DNA of 52,981 nucleotides from Clostridia bacterium (GCA_017513245.1 JAFXGK010000024.1:1-52981), one strand, 5' to 3'; shown: positions 1 through 6,728, numbered from the stretch's first letter. A program made the numbers and translations. Notes: generated from the letters alone by a model not told the origin.

Positions 1-30
1 AAAAAGCAAATTTTTGCGGACTAATATGTT

Positions 31-75
31 AAAAACCCGTGGTACGCGTCAGCGTTACCACGGGTTTTCGTCTTT
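31..75. terminator. Bidirectional terminator-like hairpin
   Basis: CCCGTGGTA at 36-44 pairs with TACCACGGG at 56-64. The stem is flanked by A5 on the left and TTTTCGTCTTTT on the right, so it could stop transcription from either side. It probably ends the minus-strand operon that begins at 2169, because no closer hairpin follows the stop at 273. I see no gene between 1 and 272; the rest is AT-rich sequence without a convincing ORF. Confidence 0.6.
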
Positions 76-272
76 TATTCCACTAAAAATTTATCTTTTT
101 TAGGTGAGCGCAGTTTTGTAATAAAAATTTTGGTTCACGACAAAGGCTTTTTTGCGCAGTAATACTTTGTGTCTTACAAGCAGAAAAGACAAGACGGTGG
201 GGCAAAATTTTATTCCAAAACCGGTTTCGTCCCTAACCGTAACTCCCTAACGTTTGACAGGTTTTAAAAATG

Positions 273-1250
273 TTATTTTATGAGGATACGCATAACGTGG
301 CCTTCGCCATATGCCACCGCGGTAGAAATGTACTGCGGAATTACCGTTTCGGTGCCATCGGGCAGTTTTGCGTTGATTTCCAGGTGCATATCGTTGTGAT
401 AATGGCCTGCGAACATACCCTTTATAACGTCGGCGCTGTTTACGAGAATATCGTAAAACTCCTTCGAGGTTGCATCGCCGCGCGAGCCGCCGAGTATAAA
501 TCCGTCGCAGAAGTTCCAGGGTGAGCCCGAGGGGTCACCCTCGGTCAGCACGCGGTCTATGCCGTATTCTTTATGGTCAGGATTCTGCGTTGCAACAGGC
601 TCGTGGGCGAACATAATCATATAATAGCCGTTTGCGCGGCACTTTTCCAAATCGGCCTTGAATTTCTCAAGCGCTTCGGGGGTGATATATGCGCGGTCGT
701 TGCAATAGCCTACAACCATAACCTTGTTTTTGATGAGTTTGGAATAGTAGTATATATCGTGGGGCCAATACTTTTCGAGAATCTTGTAACGGTCCTCAAT
801 TGTACCAGTTTCGCTTACCTTGCCCTGCATCTGCATAGCACGCTCGTGGCCGCCGATGGTTGCCATTGCACCGGGAACCTTTTCCCAGATTTCCTTATCC
901 ATAAGATACATAGCTCCCTTGGAAAGATAGTCAAGGGTGTCACCGTTAAACACGTGACCGTCGGCATCGTCAACAATCGTGAGGCAGTTGCGAAGTTTAG
1001 GAATCGAAGCGCCGTTTGATAGCCATTTGCGGTTTGCGCCCGTGCTTAAAACAACGGGGTTGCCCTCATCGTAGTCGTCTAAATTGCAGTAATTAAAATG
1101 AACGTCGGGCAGGTGGGCCACCATAACCTCATCACCAATGCCGAGGTTTAAGGTAACGTCACGCACGTAAACGCCACCGTCGGTAACGTATATCCTATCG
1201 TTGCCGTTATCTACGGAAATTACCTCTTCTAAAACGTTAAGTTTTTTCAT
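273..1250 (-). CDS. Calcineurin-like metallophosphoesterase, cytoplasmic
   Basis: 325 residues with the ordered metal-site motifs of the calcineurin-like phosphoesterase family: DVH near residue 50, NGDTLD near 103, GGHE near 135, FAHEP near 215 and GHYHND near 282. The usual GNH(E/D) block reads GGHE, so the bridging-metal asparagine is replaced by glycine, which may weaken or alter catalysis. No signal peptide is seen. The ATG at 1250 follows a GGAG site. It lies 11 nt downstream of the deacetylase-like gene in the same orientation and is probably co-transcribed with it. The substrate cannot be told from sequence; a phosphodiester or phosphomonoester is expected from the family. Confidence 0.8.
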   Translation of the reverse strand: MKKLNVLEEVISVDNGNDRIYVTDGGVYVRDVTLNLGIGDEVMVAHLPDVHFNYCNLDDYDEGNPVVLSTGANRKWLSNGASIPKLRNCLTIVDDADGHVFNGDTLDYLSKGAMYLMDKEIWEKVPGAMATIGGHERAMQMQGKVSETGTIEDRYKILEKYWPHDIYYYSKLIKNKVMVVGYCNDRAYITPEALEKFKADLEKCRANGYYMIMFAHEPVATQNPDHKEYGIDRVLTEGDPSGSPWNFCDGFILGGSRGDATSKEFYDILVNSADVIKGMFAGHYHNDMHLEINAKLPDGTETVIPQYISTAVAYGEGHVMRILIK

Positions 1251-1261
1251 ATTTTTGCTCC

Positions 1262-2110
1262 TTAAAGTTCTAAGGTTTCGCCCGATTTTACACAGTAAAG
1301 CTTGCCGTCAACGTCAAACCATACCGGCATCAGGCTCGGGTTGTATACGCGCTTATTATCCACCGACCAAACGAGGCGGTCGTATGCGGTAGCATAATCG
1401 TAAATATCGATATTCGAGGCATACCAGGTGTCCTCGTGGCCCGAAAGACCCTCGCAAATTTCATCGAGCAGCTCCCAGTTATTATTGTTATCAAACTCAA
1501 AGCTGTGACCCCAAACGAAGAATAGCCTCGGCTGACGCTCGCCGCAATAGCACTTGTTAACGTCCATCGATACAAACTTCTCGATCATCTTCATAATGCC
1601 GGGGTTGGTATGATGTGCGGTTGGCATCCAGGCGTGCCAGTCGGACGGAATGAGGAAGCGGTCGTTATCGCCGCTGATTGCACGGGCATAGGCAATATCG
1701 AGGTCTGAAAGATACTGTTTAATATCGCTGTAGCTTGCGCCGTTTAGCATCTTGCCGATGCCGCTGTCGGAATAGGCATAGCCGCGAACGATGCGGCCGA
1801 GTGCATTTTCTACCACCTGACGACATTCAAGCACCTCTTTAATTCCGTCGATGGGACGGAGGTTGCCGAGCGCCGCGTGATGAGCGCCGTGCAGTGCAAT
1901 TTCGTGGCCGTTTGCGATAGCCTCCTTGAGGTTATCAGTGGACGGACGGCCCTCGACACCTATACTGTAACTCATAACGTTGAAGGTGCCCTTAAGGCCA
2001 TATTTATCGAAAACCTCGCGCATACGGATATCGGACATACCGTTATCGTCGTAGCTAAAGGTTACCGCCTTGGTTTTACCCTCGGGGAATCGCATAAATT
2101 TATATTTCAT
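1262..2110 (-). CDS. NodB-type polysaccharide deacetylase-like protein
   Basis: 282 residues. The N-terminal half carries the metal-dependent deacetylase motifs: FSYDDNG near residue 20 (catalytic and metal aspartates) and HGAHH near residue 70 (metal histidines). A later HTNPG and a tryptophan-rich C-terminus complete a (beta/alpha)7-type fold. There is no secretion signal, so it acts in the cytoplasm or on an imported small sugar rather than on the wall. An in-frame extension upstream is possible, but the ATG at 2110 has a GGGAAG site 8 nt before it and a matching promoter just upstream, so I start there. It forms an operon with the phosphoesterase at 273-1250. The exact substrate is unknown. 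Confidence 0.78.
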   Translation of the reverse strand: MKYKFMRFPEGKTKAVTFSYDDNGMSDIRMREVFDKYGLKGTFNVMSYSIGVEGRPSTDNLKEAIANGHEIALHGAHHAALGNLRPIDGIKEVLECRQVVENALGRIVRGYAYSDSGIGKMLNGASYSDIKQYLSDLDIAYARAISGDNDRFLIPSDWHAWMPTAHHTNPGIMKMIEKFVSMDVNKCYCGERQPRLFFVWGHSFEFDNNNNWELLDEICEGLSGHEDTWYASNIDIYDYATAYDRLVWSVDNKRVYNPSLMPVWFDVDGKLYCVKSGETLEL

Positions 2111-2140
2111 AACTATCACTTCCCATTGATTTCTACCCAA

Positions 2141-2169
2141 AATATAGCATAAAAAGAGCAGAATAGCAA
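2141..2169 (-). promoter_or_regulatory. Sigma-A promoter for 2110-273 operon
   Basis: On the minus strand TTGCTA (2169-2164) and TATATT (2146-2141) are separated by 17 nt, with a TG one base before the -10 (extended -10). The predicted start is about 2134, giving a leader of about 25 nt. Confidence 0.6.
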
Positions 2170-2223
2170 TCAAAAAGTAAAATAGGGTAAAAAAGTCGCA
2201 AGTGCGGAATTTTTGGCAAAATT

Positions 2224-2253
2224 AAAAAGCCCTCTCTTAAAAAGAAAGGGCTT
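2224..2253 (-). terminator. Rho-independent terminator
   Basis: AAGCCCT and AGGGCTT arms close a short A/T-rich loop just past the stop at 2258. On the minus strand the hairpin is followed by a T-rich tract, so it ends the 3331-2258 transcript. Confidence 0.75.
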
Positions 2254-2257
2254 AAAT

Positions 2258-3331
2258 TTATATTTTAATACTGTCAGAGCGATTGCCGCTGTTATCCGTA
2301 AAGGTGAGGTATATGCCGTCATCCTTAAATTCGAATCCGCCGCCACGGAAAAATTCTTTTCCGTTGGTCGATGCCATAACGAGGGGGGCCTTGATGCCGA
2401 ATTCGTCCCAGCGATAGGGCGGCCTGCGCACCTCGCACAAATGGGAATGGCCACAAAGCCAAAAATCGGGATCGATATTCGGGTTTATAACCTCAAACCA
2501 CTCGCGAAAAATATCACGCGTTACGTCGTAAGGCGGGTTATGCTTTTCAAAAAACGGGTCGTGCACCACCACAATTTTGCGTTTTACGCCCTCGGCGGCG
2601 TATTCGGTTTCCTTGTTTTCTACTATCCGCTTTAAAAACTCGGTTTGCTCGCGGCGGAAGTTATCACAACACACCGTAAAGCCGTGTTCGGGGTTGCTGT
2701 CGGGGGTGATTTCACCGCAGTCGAGCACAACTCCCCAAAGGCTTCCAAGCGTGAATGTGAAAAATATCTTACCGTCGGCCGCAGGCATATAATCTGCAAA
2801 ACGGTCGGCCAAGCGGCCGCGCATATCGTGGTTGCCGCGCGCAGAAACTACGGGAATACTGCCTCCCGTTATCGCGCTGCAGATTTTATATACGTTTTCG
2901 AAGCTCTCGGGTTTATCACAGTCGTTCATAACGTCGCCGCAAAGGATAAGCAAATCGATTTTGCCGAAGGCCTTGGCGGCGGCAATAGGCTCATTTACCA
3001 GACTGTGCGCATCCGAAATATTATAGGCGCGGATATCGCCCGTCGGCACTGCGTAAAACGGGTATTTATATATCGTGGGCTCGGCCGTTTCGGCGCCGTA
3101 GCCCTTGCGAAGCGTTACGGGACGGATTAAGACGGTGTATTCGCCGACGCTGTCGAGCAGCGACTGCGGAACGTCTATCTTATGGACCAAAGTCAATCGG
3201 GCCATACCGTTTGACTCGCTGAAAAACTCGCGCTCGCCTACCCTCACGGAACAAAAGGACTCGCTCTCGGCAGACACGATGATTTGATAGTTTTTATTCA
3301 CCGCAAAAACGGTTGGATGGGTTTTTAGCAT
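2258..3331 (-). CDS. Metallophosphoesterase with N-terminal beta domain
   Basis: 357 residues. The C-terminal two thirds hold a full calcineurin-like site: SDAHS near 105, CGDVMND near 130, RGNHD near 160, VVHDPF near 255 and CGHSHL near 294. The first 95 residues look like a beta-rich domain similar to the Ig-like domain that precedes phosphoesterase domains in purple acid phosphatases; this is inferred from pattern only. No signal peptide is seen. The start at 3331 has GAGGTG 7 nt upstream and is preferred over an in-frame start 30 nt earlier. It is a single-gene unit with its own promoter and terminator. Unlike the phosphoesterase at 273-1250, its GNHD motif is intact. Substrate unknown. 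Confidence 0.8.
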   Translation of the reverse strand: MLKTHPTVFAVNKNYQIIVSAESESFCSVRVGEREFFSESNGMARLTLVHKIDVPQSLLDSVGEYTVLIRPVTLRKGYGAETAEPTIYKYPFYAVPTGDIRAYNISDAHSLVNEPIAAAKAFGKIDLLILCGDVMNDCDKPESFENVYKICSAITGGSIPVVSARGNHDMRGRLADRFADYMPAADGKIFFTFTLGSLWGVVLDCGEITPDSNPEHGFTVCCDNFRREQTEFLKRIVENKETEYAAEGVKRKIVVVHDPFFEKHNPPYDVTRDIFREWFEVINPNIDPDFWLCGHSHLCEVRRPPYRWDEFGIKAPLVMASTNGKEFFRGGGFEFKDDGIYLTFTDNSGNRSDSIKI

Positions 3332-3352
3332 GTGAAACACCTCTTTAGTTTT

Positions 3353-3381
3353 ATGATACAACCAAAGCGCTTAAAATGCAA
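3353..3381 (-). promoter_or_regulatory. Sigma-A promoter for phosphoesterase 3331
   Basis: TTGCAT (3381-3376), 17-nt spacer, TATCAT (3358-3353) on the minus strand. The spacer holds the palindrome AAGCGCTT at 3366-3373, a possible operator core of the CcpA/LacI kind, but the flanks match the cre consensus poorly. Confidence 0.6.
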
Positions 3382-3405
3382 TAAAATACCTTAATATGAA
3401 AAATG

Positions 3406-3434
3406 TTGCAATGAAATAATAGGGATGATATAAT
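3406..3434 (+). promoter_or_regulatory. Near-consensus promoter of the rod RNA
   Basis: TTGCAA (3406-3411), 17-nt spacer, TATAAT (3429-3434). The predicted start at about 3441 coincides with the first base of the long outer stem described at 3441-3550, which supports a dedicated RNA promoter. It is divergent from the promoter at 3353-3381. Confidence 0.7.
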
Positions 3435-3440
3435 AAAAGC

Positions 3441-3609
3441 ACCACATAACATTTCAATATTTGCAAACATTAAAGCGTGTATTTTTATTTTGGTAAAAAT
3501 GCAGGCTCTGTTTTCGCATGCTTTAGTGTTTGTCGGAAATGTTGTGTGGTAGCAATTATGAGCTGTGCATTTTTCGGTGTGTGTAGCTTTTAGTTGCACA
3601 CACTTTTTT
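3441..3609 (+). ncRNA. Candidate structured RNA or leader, unknown class
   Basis: The predicted transcript folds as a long rod. Bases 3441-3454 pair with 3537-3550 (14 bp, one G-U). Bases 3464-3479 pair with 3517-3532 (16 bp, two G-U). Bases 3481-3487 pair with 3494-3500 (7 bp). The two main stems are separated by an asymmetric internal loop of 9 and 4 nt. A promoter ends seven bases before the first stem, and a terminator hairpin follows at 3577-3609. It could be a free small RNA of about 170 nt, or the leader of the SHOCT gene whose ribosome site starts 8 bases after the T-tract. The internal loop recalls 6S RNA, but the rod is shorter than usual for that family. No known riboswitch was recognised. 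Confidence 0.5.
3577..3609 (+). terminator. Terminator or attenuator before SHOCT gene
   Basis: GTGTGTG (3577-3583) pairs with CACACAC (3597-3603), and the stem can be extended inward by four pairs including wobbles. Six T follow directly. The GGAGG ribosome site of the next gene starts at 3617. TGTGCA at 3564-3569 is complementary to TGCACA at 3595-3600 and could form a competing antiterminator, which would make this a conditional switch. Confidence 0.6.
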
Positions 3610-3628
3610 AATTTTAGGAGGAAATACA

Positions 3629-4189
3629 ATGGAAGAAAAAATCTTAATTACCTCAAAGAAAAGCGAGCAAAAAAGCAGCAATTATACTCCGACGATAATT
3701 TTTGCCATAATAACTGGAATAATATCTTATACAGGCGCTTTCCTAGAAGAAGAACTTCTTATTGTATTTGGCGCCATATTTGCTTTCATTACTATTCTAA
3801 CTGTTCTCGCCAACCACAAAAACAACCCTGGCATCTTAACCGTTACAAACAAAAGAGTATATGGCTGCACAAGTCGCGGTGAACGTATTGATTTGCCTAT
3901 TGACTCAATAACGTCAGTTGGATTAGCTCCATCTTACACCATCATTATTAGAACTTCATCAGGCTCAATTAAGTTTTCACATTTATCTAATTGTAATAAA
4001 TACCATAAAATCATTAGTGATATGTTAATTGAACGACAAGACAAAGAAAAAATACAGTCTACACCGCAAAGCACAGACCAGAATGTTAGTATTATTGAAG
4101 AACTTGGAAAGTTTAAAGAATTACTTGACAAGAATATTATTACACAAGAAGAATTCGAGCAAAAGAAGAAACAGATATTAGGTCTGTAA
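3629..4189 (+). CDS. PH-like membrane protein with SHOCT domain
   Basis: 186 residues. Two hydrophobic segments at about 22-41 and 43-60 form a likely hairpin in the membrane. Residues 65-135 resemble a bacterial PH-like domain (LTVTNKRVYG, then beta strands with IDLPIDSITSV). The last 32 residues are a typical SHOCT motif (LGKFKELLDKNIIT, EEFEQKKKQIL), a short C-terminal module often seen on proteins of mobile regions. The ATG follows GGAGGA. Codons and base composition are clearly more AT-rich than in neighbouring genes, which points to recent transfer. It sits between the rod RNA and the tRNA-Pro-derived units. Its function is unknown; regulation by the leader hairpin is inferred. Confidence 0.75.
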   Translation: MEEKILITSKKSEQKSSNYTPTIIFAIITGIISYTGAFLEEELLIVFGAIFAFITILTVLANHKNNPGILTVTNKRVYGCTSRGERIDLPIDSITSVGLAPSYTIIIRTSSGSIKFSHLSNCNKYHKIISDMLIERQDKEKIQSTPQSTDQNVSIIEELGKFKELLDKNIITQEEFEQKKKQILGL

Positions 4190-4195
4190 AATTAA

Positions 4196-4230
4196 AACTG
4201 TGCCGAACCGAAACGGCACAGTTTTTTGTT
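4196..4230. terminator. Bidirectional terminator
   Basis: ACTGTGCCG and CGGCACAGT arms with TTTTTT on the plus side and AATTTTA-type sequence on the minus side. It ends the SHOCT gene and also lies just after the CCA end of the first tRNA-Pro-like unit on the minus strand. Confidence 0.75.
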
Positions 4231-4233
4231 TTA

Positions 4234-4403
4234 TGGTCCGAGTGACAGGAGCCATAACTGCGGCCTCTTGGCGTGTGCCTACGGCACACGCTCCGCTTGG
4301 CGACCCAAGCCAAAGGCTTCGGTACCCGCCTGCGCGCTCGAAACTAAAAAACAGTTCCCCGAACTGTTTTTTTGCGTTTCGACCCTCTCGGGTTCAAGAG
4401 GCC
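4234..4403 (-). repeat. tRNA-Pro-derived unit A (pseudo-tRNA module)
   Basis: The minus-strand 3' end (4270-4234) matches the tRNA-Pro gene from the 3' anticodon stem through the acceptor and CCA, except for a 7-nt changed block in the T loop. The identity continues 11 nt past CCA (4223-4233). The 5' part of the tRNA is missing; instead there are tight palindromes (GCGTGTGCC/GGCACACGC at 4271-4291, a terminator-like CAGTTC/GAACTG at 4351-4368). The unit closes with an inverted tRNA piece at 4390-4403, so GGCCTCTTG at 4262-4270 pairs with CAAGAGGCC at 4395-4403. It cannot fold as a tRNA. It may be an attachment-site scar or a structured RNA unit. Confidence 0.6.
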
Positions 4404-4430
4404 ACAAATTAAAACTTTTATCATACAAAC

Positions 4431-4469
4431 AAAAAAATGACCTGCGACCAAAAGGTCGCGGGTCATTTT
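4431..4469 (-). terminator. Terminator after tRNA-Pro-like unit B
   Basis: GACCTGCGACC and GGTCGCGGGTC pair around AAAA. On the minus strand the hairpin comes directly after the CCA of unit B and is followed by seven T. Confidence 0.7.
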
Positions 4470-4582
4470 TGGTCCGAGTGACAGGAGTTTCTTCTCCGGC
4501 TATCGAAGGCTCCACCGGAGCCTTCTCCCAAACTCGTTGCTCGTTTCCCTCGCCGAGTTTGGAGGTCGTTTCAACTCCTGTC
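4470..4582 (-). repeat. tRNA-Pro-derived unit B (pseudo-tRNA module)
   Basis: Bases 4490-4470 on the minus strand equal the last 20 or so nt of tRNA-Pro, with CCA at 4472-4470. The body is replaced by two perfect 9-bp hairpins (4505-4525, GAAGGCTCC/GGAGCCTTC; 4528-4562, CCAAACTCG/CGAGTTTGG). An inverted tRNA piece at 4570-4582 makes GACAGGAGTT (4480-4489) pair with AACTCCTGTC (4573-4582), so the whole unit folds as a closed multi-branch structure with a CCA tail. The design matches unit A. No coding potential is seen. Confidence 0.6.
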
Positions 4583-4591
4583 TGCCTTTAG

Positions 4592-4630
4592 AAAATAAAA
4601 CAAAACCGCAGCCTAAAGGCTACGGTTTTT
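4592..4630 (-). terminator. tRNA-Pro terminator
   Basis: AAAACCG-C-AGCC and GGCT-A-CGGTTTT arms around TAAA, one mismatch, followed on the minus strand by GTTTTATTTT. It is 6 nt past the encoded CCA of tRNA-Pro. Confidence 0.7.
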
Positions 4631-4636
4631 GTTTTA

Positions 4637-4714
4637 TGGTCCGAGTGACAGGAGTTGAACCTGCGGCCTCTTGAACCCCATTCAAGCGCGCTACCAAAAC
4701 TGCGCCACACCCGG
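4637..4714 (-). tRNA. tRNA-Pro(GGG), CCA encoded
   Basis: 78 nt including CCA. The acceptor stem CCGGGTG/CACTCGG has one G-T pair, the D stem is GCGC/GCGC with GGTA in the loop, the anticodon stem is CTTGA/TCAAG with loop ATGGGGT (anticodon GGG), and the T stem is GCAGG/CCTGT with TTCAACT loop. It reads proline CCC/CCU codons. It lies 42 nt downstream of HPr with only a weak hairpin between them, so the two may share a transcript. Two partial copies of its 3' end lie downstream at 4470 and 4234. Confidence 0.92.
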
Positions 4715-4722
4715 ATATATGT

Positions 4723-4744
4723 ACCCGCCTTATGAAAGACGGGT
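4723..4744. other. Hairpin between HPr and tRNA-Pro
   Basis: ACCCGCC and GACGGGT pair with one G-T. T6 follows on the plus strand only. On the minus strand, the direction of HPr and the tRNA, no T-tract follows, so it may be a processing or stabilising element rather than a terminator. Confidence 0.4.
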
Positions 4745-4756
4745 TTTTTAGGTTAA

Positions 4757-5020
4757 TTAGTCAGCAAAGCCGCTTTCTACAAGCTTTACAAGCTCGTCTA
4801 CTGCGACAGCTTCGTCAGAACCGTCTGCAATAATGCGAATAGCAGTTCCGCCTACAATGCCGAGGGAAAGCACGCCGAGAAGGCTCTTTGCGTTTACGCG
4901 ACGCTCCTCTTTCTCAACCCAGATGGCAGACTTGAATTCGTTTGCCTTCTGAATGAAGAAGGTTGCGGGACGGGCGTGTAAACCAACCTCGTTCTGAACG
5001 ACTACATCTTTAACACACAT
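4757..5020 (-). CDS. ptsH: HPr family phosphocarrier protein
   Basis: 87 residues, the usual HPr length. GLHARPA near residue 13-19 holds the histidine phosphorylated by PEP-dependent enzyme I in the PTS. AKSLLGVLSLGI near residue 44-55 holds the regulatory serine targeted by HPr kinase. Having both sites argues for true HPr rather than Crh. It acts in the cytoplasm in sugar uptake and catabolite control. AGGAG precedes the ATG. It is a single gene with its own promoter at 5076-5103; enzyme I is not in the window. Confidence 0.93.
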   Translation of the reverse strand: MCVKDVVVQNEVGLHARPATFFIQKANEFKSAIWVEKEERRVNAKSLLGVLSLGIVGGTAIRIIADGSDEAVAVDELVKLVESGFAD

Positions 5021-5075
5021 GCTTCATTCTCCTCATTGTAAAGAGTTTGTAAGTCGATAAATATCGCTTAAATGT

Positions 5076-5103
5076 ATTATACCACAATATATCAAACAGT
5101 CAA
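5076..5103 (-). promoter_or_regulatory. Sigma-A promoter of HPr gene
   Basis: TTGACT (5103-5098), 16-nt spacer, TATAAT (5081-5076) on the minus strand, about 55 nt before the HPr start codon. The stretch 5104-5205 beyond it shows only a weak GTTTTT/AAAAAC hairpin at 5170-5185 after trmD. Confidence 0.6.
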
Positions 5104-5205
5104 CATAATTGACACCTTTTTGCACAACTTTTTATTTTTTATCCAAATTCGGCAGGCGCGGCCAACGCCGTTTTTGTGCAAAAACACTATGTGGTTTAAC
5201 AACTT

Positions 5206-5940
5206 TTATTCACTATATTCAATCGATTCCAAAAACTTCTTATCGGCCTTAGTGAGTTCGGCATTTTTGAGCATTTCGGGGCGCTTTTCTATCGTTGTGA
5301 GCAGCGCCTGCTCGCGGCGCCATTTTTCGATATTTTTATGGTGACCCGAAAGAAGCACGTCGGGCACCTTTTTGCCGTGCCACTCAGCAGGACGGGTATA
5401 CTGCGGATACTCGAGAAGACCCGAAAAATGGCTTTCCTCGGTAAAGCAGATTTCATCCGACAGCACGCCGGGCAACATTCTGCAAACCGCATCGGTTACC
5501 ACAACGGCAGCCATCTCGCCACCGGTAAGCACGTAGTCGCCTATTGAGATTTCTTCATCTACTATCTCGTCGAGCACGCGCTGGTCAATTCCTTCATAAT
5601 GTCCGCAAAGGAGCACGATATGCTCGCGGCCGGACAGTTCAATCGCCTTTTTCTGGTCAAAGGTTTTGCCCTTGGGCGACATATATATTACGTGAGGTTT
5701 CTCCGAGCAGTCGTCAAAAAGCGCGCGGTAGCAATCGTATATCGGCTGAACGCTCATTATCATACCCATACCGCCGCCGTAGGGAGCATCGTCTACCCTG
5801 CCGTGCTTGTCGGTGGTGTAGTCGCGGATGTTGTGGCAGTGTATTTCGACCGCGCCCGAAACGCGTGCGCGACCTATAATACTATCTCCCAGCACCGCCT
5901 CGCACATATCGGGGAAAAGGGTTAAAATATCAATCCTCAT
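5206..5940 (-). CDS. trmD: tRNA (guanine-37-N1)-methyltransferase TrmD
   Basis: 244 residues. The start is [12 protein letters not shown], typical of the family. The knotted SPOUT site is visible as YGGGMGM near 58, [11 protein letters not shown] near 88, LCGHYEGID near 112 and the [11 protein letters not shown] block near 135. It uses S-adenosylmethionine to methylate G37 next to the anticodon and prevents frameshifting. I use the ATG at 5940; a TTG two codons earlier is also possible. It overlaps rimM by 11 nt, the common rimM-trmD order. Confidence 0.96.
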   Translation of the reverse strand: MRIDILTLFPDMCEAVLGDSIIGRARVSGAVEIHCHNIRDYTTDKHGRVDDAPYGGGMGMIMSVQPIYDCYRALFDDCSEKPHVIYMSPKGKTFDQKKAIELSGREHIVLLCGHYEGIDQRVLDEIVDEEISIGDYVLTGGEMAAVVVTDAVCRMLPGVLSDEICFTEESHFSGLLEYPQYTRPAEWHGKKVPDVLLSGHHKNIEKWRREQALLTTIEKRPEMLKNAELTKADKKFLESIEYSE

Positions 5941-6436
5941 CGCCAAAAAGTCCCTTCATTACGCTGATATCGATACGCTCGGCCACGATATCAACCTTTT
6001 TTACTATCTCATCGATTTTGGGGATTAGATGAACGCCGTTTTCGGTTTTTATATGCCAAACGTCGTTGGCACCCGTACTGCTGACGTCACATACCTCGCC
6101 CAAAAGCTCGTTGTTTTCAATATTATATACCTTGCAGCCTATGATATCGTCGACGAAATAGCGGCCGTCCTCTAACTTGACGTCGCTTCGCTTTATTGAT
6201 ATTACGCTGCCGCGGAGTTCCTCTGCTGCTTCGATACTGTCCACGCCGCCGAGCTTTGCTATAACTACGGTGCCGTGAGGCTGCATCTTTTCTACCTTTA
6301 ACTCGCGACCCGATTTTAAATAAAGGGTCTTAAAGGAGCATAAAAATTCGTTGCTGTCACACCACGGCTGGATTCGCACCATGCCGCGAACACCGTGTGT
6401 GCCGCTGATTTTTCCGGTTTCTAAAAATTCTTTCAT
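5930..6436 (-). CDS. rimM: Ribosome maturation factor RimM
   Basis: 168 residues. The N-terminal RimM beta-barrel begins [15 protein letters not shown], and the C-terminal PRC-barrel has [13 protein letters not shown] and [10 protein letters not shown], ending with the [12 protein letters not shown] strand. It assists 30S head assembly by binding S19. It lies between khpA and trmD, translationally coupled to trmD. A strong hairpin lies just before its ribosome site (6453-6491). Confidence 0.94.
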   Translation of the reverse strand: MKEFLETGKISGTHGVRGMVRIQPWCDSNEFLCSFKTLYLKSGRELKVEKMQPHGTVVIAKLGGVDSIEAAEELRGSVISIKRSDVKLEDGRYFVDDIIGCKVYNIENNELLGEVCDVSSTGANDVWHIKTENGVHLIPKIDEIVKKVDIVAERIDISVMKGLFGDED

Positions 6437-6452
6437 AACTTTTTCCTCAAGG

Positions 6453-6491
6453 AAATACCCCCGGGTAGAGAAAAACTCCTCGGGGGTATTT
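6453..6491. other. 11-bp hairpin in the khpA-rimM gap
   Basis: AAATACCCCCG (6453-6463) pairs perfectly with CGGGGGTATTT (6481-6491). On the minus strand it sits between the khpA stop and the rimM GAGG site and lacks a T-tract, so it is more likely a processing or expression-balancing hairpin than a terminator. On the plus strand it does have TTTGTTTT after it. Confidence 0.55.
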
Positions 6492-6494
6492 GTT

Positions 6495-6728
6495 TTAGTC
6501 GATCTCTACCGCAATCTGAGTGTTGTTGCGGTTGGCAGCAGCGCGCATTACGGTACGGATAGCCTTGGCAATTCTGCCCTGCTTTCCGATAACGCGACCC
6601 ATATCGCCCTCGGCAACGTGGAGGTGGTATACTACTACGCCCTCTTCGTTTGCCTCGTCAACGGTTACGCTGACGGCTTCGGGATTCTGCACGAGGCCTG
6701 CTGCGATTGAAACCAATAATTCCTGCAT
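6495..6728 (-). CDS. khpA: KH-domain RNA-binding protein KhpA
   Basis: 77 residues, a single type II KH domain with the GKQG nucleic-acid loop near residue 48-51 (GRVIGKQGRIAKAIR). It is the YlqC/KhpA family, a cytoplasmic RNA-binding protein that in several Firmicutes works with KhpB in cell-wall and division control. The position between rpsP and rimM is the conserved one. AGGAA lies ahead of the ATG. Confidence 0.93.
   Translation of the reverse strand: MQELLVSIAAGLVQNPEAVSVTVDEANEEGVVVYHLHVAEGDMGRVIGKQGRIAKAIRTVMRAAANRNNTQIAVEID

Noticed and set aside
3364-3375. CcpA cre site around AAAGCGCTT, also seen near 14420 and 49190
   Set aside because: Only the central CG core fits; the flanking TG and CA bases are missing in each case, so chance palindromes are likely.
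3441-3550. 6S RNA
   Set aside because: Rod shape and one internal loop are similar, but the length is about 110 nt for the rod and the loop is only 9 and 4 nt, smaller than the usual 6S bubble. Kept as unclassified.
3351-3629. 92-residue minus-strand ORF opposite the rod RNA
   Set aside because: No ribosome site; the frame is a by-product of the palindromic stems and overlaps two promoters.
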